Virus record (IMG/VR): IMGVR_UViG_3300021062_000028
Location: 1 to 43,611 of that record
DNA: 43,611 nucleotides
Strand: one strand, 5' to 3'
Origin: a virus
Shown one piece after another: positions 38,108 to 43,611 of this stretch. Position 1 is the stretch's first letter. Every line of letters begins with the position of its first letter. The notes under the pieces are model-generated. The model ran no database searches. It saw nothing but the letters and a program-made list of their open reading frames with translations, and was not told where the DNA came from. Position numbers and translations under genes: made by a program.

Positions 38108-38540
38108 TGCGGGAATCATCGACGACGCACGCGAGATCATCGGCATGGCTGCCGGTCCTCGCGGCTGGAACGACACGCGCGAGACGTGGCTTTCCCGCGC
38201 CGCGCGCCGGCTCGGCATGTCCTACGCCCGCGTGCGCAAGGTCTGGTATCGGCGCGTCGATGACCTGTGGGCTTCGGAGTGGCTGAGGCTGCAAGAAAAA
38301 GCGGAGGAAATCCGCCACCAACTACAAGAAATCGAGGCTGCGAATGCTCGGCTACATCAAGCGCTCAATGATCGCGCGCTTCGCCCAGTGGAGGGCGCGG
38401 GCGCTGAACCGGAAGGCGGAACGGCTGGCGCAGCGGGCGCACAAGGCGGCGATCGACGCGAAATGCTGGCTGGACCTGGAGAAGCGAGCGCGCGGGCCGG
38501 CGCCGCTTCGACTCTTCGACTGGGCAAAGTGGGGGAATGA
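38100..38540 (+). CDS. HTH-like regulatory protein, in CII position
   Basis: 146 residues from ATG 38100, chosen because the conserved domain starts just after it; ATG 38028 and 38040 are alternatives. DDAREIIGMAAGPRGWNDTR then WLSRAARRLGMSYARVRKVW is the same domain as the C-terminal part of the 38544 protein (GPRDWN ... LSYARIRALFY). Followed by a charged helix (about 65-85). The last 60 residues are Gly/Ala-rich and overlap the next gene in another frame. DNA binding likely; function unknown. Confidence 0.6.
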   Translation: MRSAGIIDDAREIIGMAAGPRGWNDTRETWLSRAARRLGMSYARVRKVWYRRVDDLWASEWLRLQEKAEEIRHQLQEIEAANARLHQALNDRALRPVEGAGAEPEGGTAGAAGAQGGDRREMLAGPGEASARAGAASTLRLGKVGE

Positions 38541-38544
38541 CTGA
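38344..38544 (+). CDS. Small basic helical protein overlapping the HTH gene
   Basis: 66 residues from ATG 38344 (GAGG 8 nt upstream), almost entirely inside the end of the 38100 gene in another frame. Basic helical: YIKRSMIARFAQWRARALNR and KAERLAQRAHKAAIDAKCWL. Its stop overlaps the ATG of the next gene (TGATG), which supports translation. Confidence 0.5.
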   Translation: MLGYIKRSMIARFAQWRARALNRKAERLAQRAHKAAIDAKCWLDLEKRARGPAPLRLFDWAKWGND

Positions 38545-39110
38545 TGCCGACGTACATCGTCCGCGCTGGCGATAACGGCCCCGTCAAGATCGGCTGGGCT
38601 GACGACGTCGCCGCGCGAGTCGCGGATCTTCAGACCGGCCACTACGAAACCCTCCGCGTCATTCGCGAGGTTGATACGTGGTGGAACTCTGAGCCGCAAT
38701 TCCACGAGCGCTTTAAGGACCGGCGGCTGCGTGGCGAGTGGTTCACCTTTGACCCCGAGATGCTGACGTTCATTCCGCGCGAGGCGAAATCAAAACGAGA
38801 GCGCCTTCTGGTCAAGGTCGAACGCAGCGAGAGCTTGGAGGAGGCGCGCAGCCTTCTGGAGGTAATCGCTGGTCCGCGCGATTGGAATGAGAAGCGTCAC
38901 GAGATTCACCGGCGCCTCTCTGAGCTTACCGGCCTTTCGTATGCGCGCATTCGTGCGCTGTTTTATGGCGACGCCAAGCGCATCGACATTCACGAACTTG
39001 AGGCCTTACGCCAAAAGGCGGCGGTTGTGCGCAGCCTTCCGACAATCAGAGGCGCAGCGGCCGACCTCGACGAAGAACACGCCGCTGTTCGATCCGGACG
39101 CGACACCTGA
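38544..39110 (+). CDS. GIY-YIG-type (MUG113-like) domain fused to HTH-like domain
   Basis: 188 residues from ATG 38544. Residues 1-75: YIVRAGDNGPVKIGWADDVA, RVADLQTGHYETLRVIRE, then HERFKDRRLRGEWFTF, the T5orf172/MUG113 GIY-YIG pattern. Residues 90-165: SLLEVIAGPRDWNEKRHEIH then LTGLSYARIRALFYGDAKRI, an HTH-like domain shared with the 38100 protein. A nuclease-like module joined to a DNA-binding module suggests sequence-directed action on DNA, but catalytic activity is unproven. Confidence 0.7.
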   Translation: MPTYIVRAGDNGPVKIGWADDVAARVADLQTGHYETLRVIREVDTWWNSEPQFHERFKDRRLRGEWFTFDPEMLTFIPREAKSKRERLLVKVERSESLEEARSLLEVIAGPRDWNEKRHEIHRRLSELTGLSYARIRALFYGDAKRIDIHELEALRQKAAVVRSLPTIRGAAADLDEEHAAVRSGRDT

Positions 39111-39151
39111 GCAACGCGCCCGAAATCAGGACGGGCAATAGGAGGAAGACA

Positions 39152-39406
39152 ATGGCTGAAGTTCTGTATGGCATCACGAAAGACGACGTGTCCGACTCGG
39201 CCGCCGCGCTGATCGACATCAACTTCAACGTCGCCGGTCGCGCCGACATCACCGAGATCAAGACGCTCGCCGCGCGGCTCGTCACGCTGATGGAGCCGTA
39301 TCAGGCCAAGCGCGATGCGTCGGGCCGGCTGGCGTCCATCGCCATCACCGATATCGAGAAGGCCGCCATGGTCATGGTCAAGGCCGTGACGAGGCCGCAG
39401 ACGTGA
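39152..39406 (+). CDS. Acb2/Tad1-hairpin-like small protein (possible anti-defence)
   Basis: 84 residues from ATG 39152 with an excellent AGGAGGAAG site. The C-terminal half is a two-helix hairpin: ITEIKTLAARLVTLMEPY, then RLASIAITDIEKAAMVMVKA and VTRP. The pattern (K-L-A-L-E, then R-S-A-T-E-A-M-KA) matches what I know of the widespread phage family now grouped with Acb2/Tad1 (DUF7681), proteins that sequester cyclic nucleotide signals of CBASS or Thoeris. Similarity is by eye only; an unrelated hairpin is possible. Confidence 0.55.
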   Translation: MAEVLYGITKDDVSDSAAALIDINFNVAGRADITEIKTLAARLVTLMEPYQAKRDASGRLASIAITDIEKAAMVMVKAVTRPQT

Positions 39407-39672
39407 GCGCCGCCGGTCACGCGCCGATCGAGGCGAAGCACGTCGAGACGATGAACGACCTCGCGCGCTTCCTCGACGAGCGGTTCAACGGTCCGTTACG
39501 CGGCAAGCATCGGCCCTACGGCTTCGTGTTGTTGGTGTTCGACTACGGCGAGCCGAAGGACGGTCGGATGAACTACATCAGCAACGGCGCCGACCGCGGC
39601 GACATCGTGGTCGCGCTCAAGGAGCTGATCGCGAACTTCGAGGGCCGCGTGCAGGCGGCCGGCCACGCATGA
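39403..39672 (+). CDS. Conserved phage protein of unknown function
   Basis: 89 residues from GTG 39403 (overlaps the previous stop). FLDERFNGPLRGKHRPYGFV then LLVFDYGEPKDGRMNYISNG and DRGDIVVALKELIANFEG is a pattern seen in many phages of GC-rich hosts: a compact alpha/beta protein with NYISNGADR. Function not established. Translationally coupled to the Acb2/Tad1-like gene. Confidence 0.7.
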   Translation: MSAAGHAPIEAKHVETMNDLARFLDERFNGPLRGKHRPYGFVLLVFDYGEPKDGRMNYISNGADRGDIVVALKELIANFEGRVQAAGHA

Positions 39673-39797
39673 ACGGCACCTCCGGGCCGCACATGCCCCG
39701 CCCGCGCCCCTGGCGCTGGCTGGCCGCGAGCGCGCGCGATGTGGCGGCGTGCGTGGGCATCGTCGCGGCTATCGAGCTGGTGTTGAGGGTGACGTGA
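39669..39797 (+). CDS. Small membrane-associated protein
   Basis: 42 residues from ATG 39669 (ATGA overlap). Proline/basic N-terminus (PRPRPWRWLA), then a hydrophobic segment (DVAACVGIVAAIELVL), likely one membrane helix. No family. Confidence 0.5.
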   Translation: MNGTSGPHMPRPRPWRWLAASARDVAACVGIVAAIELVLRVT

Positions 39798-39816
39798 GCG
39801 AGGGAGGGGAGTCGTG

Positions 39817-40035
39817 ATGCGGCACATCGGCAACGTCATGTCGCACGGGCTGGGCGCAGCCACGAAGATCGACGAGGCGCTATCTCTGGCAACCAACACC
39901 GAATGCCGACGCGTGCTGCTGAGCGCCCTGCATAGCGTCCTGATCATTGTCGAGGAAGCGCGACAAGCGATGGACGAGGACATCCCGCGCGCGATGAGCG
40001 CGATCGACGAAGCGCAGGCGCGCGCCAATGGCTGA
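39817..40035 (+). CDS. Small helical protein
   Basis: 72 residues from ATG 39817 (GGAGGGG 8 nt upstream; GTG 39814 adjacent). All-helical: IDEALSLATNTECRRVLLSA and VLIIVEEARQAMDEDIPRAM. Overlaps the GapR-like gene by 8 nt. Role unknown. Confidence 0.6.
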   Translation: MRHIGNVMSHGLGAATKIDEALSLATNTECRRVLLSALHSVLIIVEEARQAMDEDIPRAMSAIDEAQARANG

Positions 40036-40972
40036 CGACCTCCACAGCTTCGCCCGTCGCATCGACGCGCTCGACGAGATCATCGACAACGCCAACGCCG
40101 ACAAGGCCCAGGTGTACCGCGAGGCGAAGAAGGCGTTGCGCGAGGACTTGCCCGCCTTCCGTGAGGCGATGTCCCAGCGCCGCAAGCGCGACAAGAACCC
40201 TGCCGCTTACAACGCTCTGAAGGGTCGTGCCGCCGAACTGCTCGACGCGCTTGACAACGGCGTCGTTTTGGAGCACGCGCGCGCGCCTGCACGCGCACGA
40301 GAGCGCACCACCGACCTCCGCTCGCCAGAACATCGCGCCGCTGTTGCGGCCAAGAAACCGGACCGCGCCGAGACGCCCGAGGCGCGCCCGCAGGCGGGAG
40401 AGGAGCGAGCCACCGCTCCCGCCGACCATATCACCGAATCGGAGGCAGGGCCGCCTATCCGCGAGGACGGCGAGCGGCCCGGCGATAGGAGCGATGCTCC
40501 GGGGGCTAATCCTTCCCCTTGCACAGTCGCCGCCCCGCCTAGCCTCTCTGCCTCCGATACCCCGTCCACCGCGCCGGCCGCGCCGCTCGCACCGTCCTCT
40601 CCCGGCGAGCCTGAGCGCACCTCCCCCAGGCCGGACGCGGTGGGCACTGCTCAGACTGCGGCTGACGAGGCACTACGGCCCGAGCGGCAGCAGGTTGCGC
40701 GGTCACGCGATGGTCACAGCGCAATGGCCGAGTACCTCGCCGACGCGGCTGCGAACTACACCGAGGCCGTGGGCGCCATCCGCGCCGGCATCGTGGAGCG
40801 GGGCGAGGCGAGGTTGCAGACGCCGCACGGCGCTGAACTCTGCATCGGTCCCGGCTGCCCAGCATGCGCAGCGATTGCGCCCTTCAAGCAGCCGTCCACC
40901 GACGACCTCGCGCGGCCCGCGTTCCTGAAGCACGGCACGCCGGAGAACAAGATGGCGAGGGGCGGGCGATGA
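40028..40972 (+). CDS. GapR/DUF2312-like domain protein with long disordered linker
   Basis: 314 residues from ATG 40028. Residues 1-55: LHSFARRIDALDEIIDNANA then DKAQVYREAKKALREDLPAF, the helical GapR/DUF2312 pattern of alphaproteobacterial proteins that bind overtwisted DNA. Residues 85-230 are a proline/alanine/charged linker, probably disordered. Residues 230-290 are ordered (HSAMAEYLADAAANYTEAVG; CIGPGCPACA) and may hold a small metal site. It lies in the replication arm, upstream of RusA. The GapR match is from pattern only. Confidence 0.65.
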   Translation: MADDLHSFARRIDALDEIIDNANADKAQVYREAKKALREDLPAFREAMSQRRKRDKNPAAYNALKGRAAELLDALDNGVVLEHARAPARARERTTDLRSPEHRAAVAAKKPDRAETPEARPQAGEERATAPADHITESEAGPPIREDGERPGDRSDAPGANPSPCTVAAPPSLSASDTPSTAPAAPLAPSSPGEPERTSPRPDAVGTAQTAADEALRPERQQVARSRDGHSAMAEYLADAAANYTEAVGAIRAGIVERGEARLQTPHGAELCIGPGCPACAAIAPFKQPSTDDLARPAFLKHGTPENKMARGGR

Positions 40973-41352
40973 GTGGCTTCATCGTCGAGATCGACGTGCC
41001 CCCGTCGTTGAACAACGCCTACGGCAACCGCGCCAAAGGCGGCCGATACCTCAAGAAGTCCGCACGCATCTGGAAAGTGGCGGCGTGCATGGTCATCAAA
41101 ATGAATGTCGCCTCGGCGCGCGCAATCACGGGCGCCTACGAGGTCGACCTGTTCCTGCCGGCCAAGATGCGCGGCGACGCCGACAATCGCATCAAGCTCG
41201 CCCTCGACGCCCTCGTGATGTCTGGCCGCGTGCCCGACGACTGCAAGGCAACGAAGGTCACGGCGAGCAAGTGCGAGAGCGTCGATCCGGGGGTCGCGAT
41301 CCTGCATGTGAGGGCAGCAGAGGGCGCCGGCTGGCGCAAGGTGGCGGCGTGA
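40969..41352 (+). CDS. rusA: RusA-type Holliday junction resolvase
   Basis: 127 residues from ATG 40969. IDVPPSLNNAY at the N-terminus, KMRGDADNRIKLALDAL, GRVPDDCKAT. Acidic residues Asp70, Asp72 and Asp91 and Lys76 fall at the same positions as the catalytic set of E. coli RusA. It would cut branched DNA formed during replication or recombination before packaging. Confidence 0.9.
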   Translation: MSGFIVEIDVPPSLNNAYGNRAKGGRYLKKSARIWKVAACMVIKMNVASARAITGAYEVDLFLPAKMRGDADNRIKLALDALVMSGRVPDDCKATKVTASKCESVDPGVAILHVRAAEGAGWRKVAA

Positions 41353-41639
41353 GGATCACCGACCCCGATCAGCTCGCCGCACACGACGCCTTGCTGGCTG
41401 ACGTAAACAAGGCCGTGAAGTCTGCCGGCGTGACACAGCTCGCGCTAGCGGAAGCGTTGGACATATCCCCTCAGTTCGTCTGCGACCTGCTGGGCGGCAG
41501 GCGCAAGCTGTCACCTGGGAAAGTGAATGCCATCGGCAAGGCCGTCGGCGTGCATCCGGTTCGCTGGCGGCAGTGGCAAGCGCTTGGAGCGCGGGCGGCT
41601 GGCTGGAACATCGCGACACGCAAGGCGCATCCGACATGA
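41349..41639 (+). CDS. XRE-family HTH protein
   Basis: 96 residues from GTG 41349 (overlaps the RusA stop). Helix-turn-helix about residues 22-60: KSAGVTQLALAEALDISPQF then VCDLLGGRRKLSPGKVNAIG. Short basic end. Possible transcription regulator of the right arm; targets unknown. Confidence 0.75.
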   Translation: MRITDPDQLAAHDALLADVNKAVKSAGVTQLALAEALDISPQFVCDLLGGRRKLSPGKVNAIGKAVGVHPVRWRQWQALGARAAGWNIATRKAHPT

Positions 41640-41818
41640 CCCGCCTCACCATCGCCGAGCGCCGCGTGCTGGAGGCCAAGGCCGCGTATGACAGCGCGCC
41701 GCCGGGGCGCAAATGGCTGTGGCTGGTCCGCCTCCGCGACGCACGCACGGCTGCGCTCAGAGGCGCGCGGCGGCGCAAGGTCGGGGGTGCGCGCGCGGCA
41801 GGGAGGGGGAGCAGGTGA
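41636..41818 (+). CDS. Small basic protein
   Basis: 60 residues from ATG 41636 (ATGA overlap). Helical start (TIAERRVLEAKAAYDSAPPG), then strongly arginine-rich end. Nucleic-acid contact is plausible. Stop overlaps the GTG of the methyltransferase gene. Confidence 0.5.
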   Translation: MTRLTIAERRVLEAKAAYDSAPPGRKWLWLVRLRDARTAALRGARRRKVGGARAAGRGSR

Positions 41819-42507
41819 CCCGCGTCGAGACCATAGGCGCCGCGACGCTGTATTTGGCGGACAGCCGAGAGGTGGTCGCAGGCTTGCGTGGCGTGAGCGT
41901 GACGGTCACTGATCCGCAGTACGGCGTGAAACTCGGCGAGCGCACGGGAACGTCGCGCTACCTCAATGAGCCTTACAGCGCCACCGAGGATTCGCCTGAG
42001 TACGTGCGCAACGTGTGCGTGCCCATTGTGCAGGCCTGCCTGACCCTGGCGCCGCGCTTGGCCATGACGCCCGGCAACAAGTGCATGTGGATGTACCCTG
42101 AGCCTGCCGACGTGGGCATCTGGTACAACCCTGCGTCGACGAACAGAGGGAAGTGGGGCTTCTCGTTCGCCAACGCCTTCATCTTCTACTATGGCCGCGA
42201 CCCTCACAACGTTGGGCGCGGGATGCGCCCCAACTCGCTATCCGGCGCCTGTGATTCCGTCGATGACATAGACCACCCTTGCCCAAAGCCTCTGCTGTTC
42301 ACGCGCTGGCTTGTCGAGCGCGCGAGCCTCGCCGGCGAGATCGTACTCGACCCGTTCATGGGCAGCGGCACGACTGGCGTTGCCGCCGTCACCATGGGCC
42401 GCCGCTTCATCGGCATCGAGATCGAGCCTCGCTACTTCGAGATCGCGTGCAGGCGCATCGAGGAAGCGCAGCGCCAGCGCGATCTATTCATCGAGCCCGC
42501 CGCATGA
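41815..42507 (+). CDS. DNA methyltransferase (N4/N6 amino type)
   Basis: 230 residues from GTG 41815, with GGGAGGGGGAG upstream. Motif IV region VTVTDPQYGVKL at residues 29-40 (Asp33-Pro-Gln-Tyr36; the usual form is DPPY), CPKPLLFTRWLVER (motif X-like) and motif I DPFMGSGTTGVAAV from Asp179, then IGIEIEPRYFEIACRR (motif II). Order IV-X-I fits the beta class. A short middle region leaves little room for a target-recognition domain. It would modify adenine or cytosine amino groups, perhaps protecting phage DNA from restriction. Confidence 0.8.
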   Translation: MTRVETIGAATLYLADSREVVAGLRGVSVTVTDPQYGVKLGERTGTSRYLNEPYSATEDSPEYVRNVCVPIVQACLTLAPRLAMTPGNKCMWMYPEPADVGIWYNPASTNRGKWGFSFANAFIFYYGRDPHNVGRGMRPNSLSGACDSVDDIDHPCPKPLLFTRWLVERASLAGEIVLDPFMGSGTTGVAAVTMGRRFIGIEIEPRYFEIACRRIEEAQRQRDLFIEPAA

Positions 42508-42584
42508 GCGCCGCCGCCCAAAGCCTGATCCTCGCGCTCGCGGTGGCGACGCTGATCCTGCTCGTGACCGGAGGGAAGATATGA
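42504..42584 (+). CDS. Very small membrane protein
   Basis: 26 residues from ATG 42504, with 4-nt overlaps on both sides. AQSLILALAVATLILLVTGG is a single hydrophobic helix. The double overlap supports it more than its length does. Confidence 0.45.
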   Translation: MSAAAQSLILALAVATLILLVTGGKI

Positions 42585-43246
42585 CGCTGCAAGACGAGTT
42601 CGGAATCGTCACGCGCAATCGCGAGATGCGGGCGCTGTATGGCGACAGGCGCGGGCATGGGGTGGCCAAGCATGTGCCGACGCTGCCGCCTGTGGCCGCT
42701 CCAGCGCCGCCGCCCGAGCCGAAGCGGCCGGCAGCCGTGAACAGGGCGCCCGTCGTGCCGCGCGTCATCAGCGATGAGACGATGCGACGTGCCGCCAATC
42801 TTGAGATCCTTACCGTCAGCCTCGGCGTGAGCCTTGCCGAAACGAGCGCGCGACTGGGTGAGATCGAGACGATGCTGGCGGAGGCAGCGGCGGAGCGCGT
42901 TGTCGAGATTCGCCACATCATCCGCGTCGTCTCGGTGCTGTCCGGCATTTCAATCGCCGAGCTGATGTCCGAGCGCCGCGCACGCCACATAGCCCGGCCG
43001 CGTCAGGTAATCATGTACCTCGCGAAGATTCACCTTGGCTTATCCCTGCCCAAGATCGGCCGCGCCATCGGCAATCGCGACCACACCACCGTCATGCACG
43101 CGCACCGCAAGATCGACCGGCTGCTGAGGGTCGGCGACCCCGAGCTGCAGGCGTTCGTCGAGCGCTGCGAGCTGGTGCTGGAGCGCAAGCGAAACGGGGT
43201 GGTCAATGCGGAACATTCCGGGGCCGCGCTACTTTTGTCCCCGTAA
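42581..43246 (+). CDS. DnaA domain IV-like DNA-binding protein
   Basis: 221 residues from ATG 42581. The C-terminal 90 residues carry the DnaA DNA-binding domain: VVSVLSGISIAELMSERRAR, HIARPRQVIMYLAKIHLGLS, and the signature GNRDHTTVMHAHRKI at residues 164-178. No AAA+ domain is present, so it is a stand-alone binding module with a helical/proline-rich N-terminus. It lies directly before the O-like initiator and could direct the phage or host initiator to DnaA-box-like sequences, or act as a regulator. Confidence 0.85.
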   Translation: MTLQDEFGIVTRNREMRALYGDRRGHGVAKHVPTLPPVAAPAPPPEPKRPAAVNRAPVVPRVISDETMRRAANLEILTVSLGVSLAETSARLGEIETMLAEAAAERVVEIRHIIRVVSVLSGISIAELMSERRARHIARPRQVIMYLAKIHLGLSLPKIGRAIGNRDHTTVMHAHRKIDRLLRVGDPELQAFVERCELVLERKRNGVVNAEHSGAALLLSP

Positions 43247-43260
43247 TTGTGGGGATTTTT
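43238..43260 (+). terminator. Intrinsic terminator at the end of the DnaA-like gene
   Basis: TCCCC(GT)-AATT-(GT)GGGGA followed by TTTTT: 5 bp plus two G-T pairs and a T-run. The stop codon TAA lies in the hairpin. Reading into the initiator gene would need antitermination or a separate promoter. Confidence 0.6.
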
Positions 43261-43367
43261 AGAACAACGGGAAGAACGGACTAGCACAGTTATTCAGAGG
43301 GCCTAGAATTGAGTAGTGGCCTTCCCGTCGAACGGACATCCCCTCTAATCAACAAGGCAATCTGTAC
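43247..43367. promoter_or_regulatory. Control region before the initiator gene
   Basis: 121 nt without a gene. An 8-bp inverted repeat ACGGGAAG (43267-43274) / CTTCCCGT (43321-43328) brackets the middle. A TAGAAT -10-like word is at 43304 but no matching -35 is seen. AAGG (43354) is the only ribosome-site-like word. Confidence 0.4.
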
Positions 43368-43611
43368 TTGAGCTACGACGCCCTCCGATGGGCCTTCGCC
43401 CTCCACATGACGGACGCCAGCGCCAAGGCGGTGCTGATCGCGCTTGCCGATCATGCTGACGATGAAGGGCGTTGCTGGCCGGCTGCCGAGCGGCTTTGCC
43501 AGTTCACGGCGCTCGCCGATCGGACGGTACGTGGCGCGCTTCAGCGGCTCGCCGACATGGGCGCGATCACCCTCCAAGAGCGCAAAGGCAAGTCGCCGAT
43601 GTGTTCGCTCA
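43368..43611 (+). CDS. O-like replication initiator, N-terminal part (continues at base 1)
   Basis: TTG 43368 starts LSYDALRWAFALHMTDASAK then VLIALADHADDEGRCWPAAE and LADRTVRGALQRLADMGAI, the winged-helix domain found at the N-terminus of phage O-like initiators; proteins of this type begin MSYEALRWAF, which supports the TTG start. An in-frame stop at 43314 excludes a much longer N-terminus. The frame runs out at 43611 and continues at base 3, where iterons and the C-terminal domain follow. Confidence 0.85.
   Translation, partial: MSYDALRWAFALHMTDASAKAVLIALADHADDEGRCWPAAERLCQFTALADRTVRGALQRLADMGAITLQERKGKSPMCSL

Noticed and set aside
37829-38218. 129-residue minus-strand frame near the HTH gene
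   Set aside because: Overlaps the 5' end of the HTH gene and runs against all right-arm genes; no ribosome site or family pattern.
43027-43045. TTATCCCTG as a DnaA box
   Set aside because: Matches the DnaA box only in its first six or so positions and lies inside coding sequence; no cluster of better boxes seen.

Overview
The window reads as one complete, circularly closed temperate phage genome (or an excised or circularised prophage) of a GC-rich host. Its two ends meet inside a single reading frame: the gene that starts at 43368 runs off the right end, and its frame continues unbroken at base 3 on the left as a phage replication-initiator (O-like) protein. The capsid, portal and head-completion genes belong to the P22-like families, and I see no tape-measure, tube or sheath gene, so a short-tailed (podovirus-type) virion is the best guess. 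The host is probably an alphaproteobacterium, perhaps Hyphomicrobiales. This rests on the very high third-position G+C, a GapR/DUF2312-like domain, a small secreted protein of a type common in that order, and an attachment core that matches the 3' half of a tRNA-Val(GAC). None of these alone proves it.

Layout. (1) 43368-end plus 1-2103, rightward: O-like initiator carrying seven palindromic iterons, a gene in helicase-loader position, and small accessory genes. (2) 2144-2476: a lower-GC GIY-YIG-type gene with its own probable promoter. (3) 2540-18048, rightward: packaging and head/ejection genes (small and large terminase, portal, scaffold, P22-type coat, glycosyltransferase, gp4- and gp10-like head-completion proteins, GNAT acetyltransferase, three ejection-type proteins). 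(4) 18244-22700: tail fibre, probable fibre-associated proteins and a large spike with a carbohydrate-esterase domain. (5) 22697-25352: lysis (holin-like protein, GH19-type endolysin, overlapping Rz/Rz1 spanins). (6) 25375-26720, leftward: a small accessory cluster with a secreted thermonuclease. (7) 26676-28064: attP, integrase and an excisionase-like gene. (8) 28086-35868: a long leftward early operon of about twenty mostly small genes, including a RecE-like exonuclease and a partner protein. (9) 35869-37427: the switch, with a leftward promoter and two operators, two rightward exported-protein genes, a CI-like repressor, three operators and a Cro-like protein. (10) 37482-43246, rightward: HNH-like, GIY-YIG/HTH, Acb2/Tad1-hairpin-like, GapR-like, RusA, XRE, DNA methyltransferase and DnaA-domain-IV-like genes, leading back to the initiator.

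How it works together. The plan is lambda-like: divergent early transcription from PL and PR around the CI/Cro switch, recombination and integration genes on the left arm, replication on the right arm followed by late genes. Three things stand out. The same 17-bp operator (TATAAG-N5-CTTATA type) occurs five times, three between cI and cro and two at PL. The -10 boxes of PL, PR and probably PRM lie only 6-8 nt from the start codons, so the first mRNAs look leaderless. The repressor lacks the catalytic serine of the S24 fold, so ordinary RecA-stimulated self-cleavage is not expected. Replication appears to combine an O-like initiator and iteron origin with a phage-borne DnaA-type DNA-binding domain. 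All family assignments are from reading the translated sequence; no database search was run.
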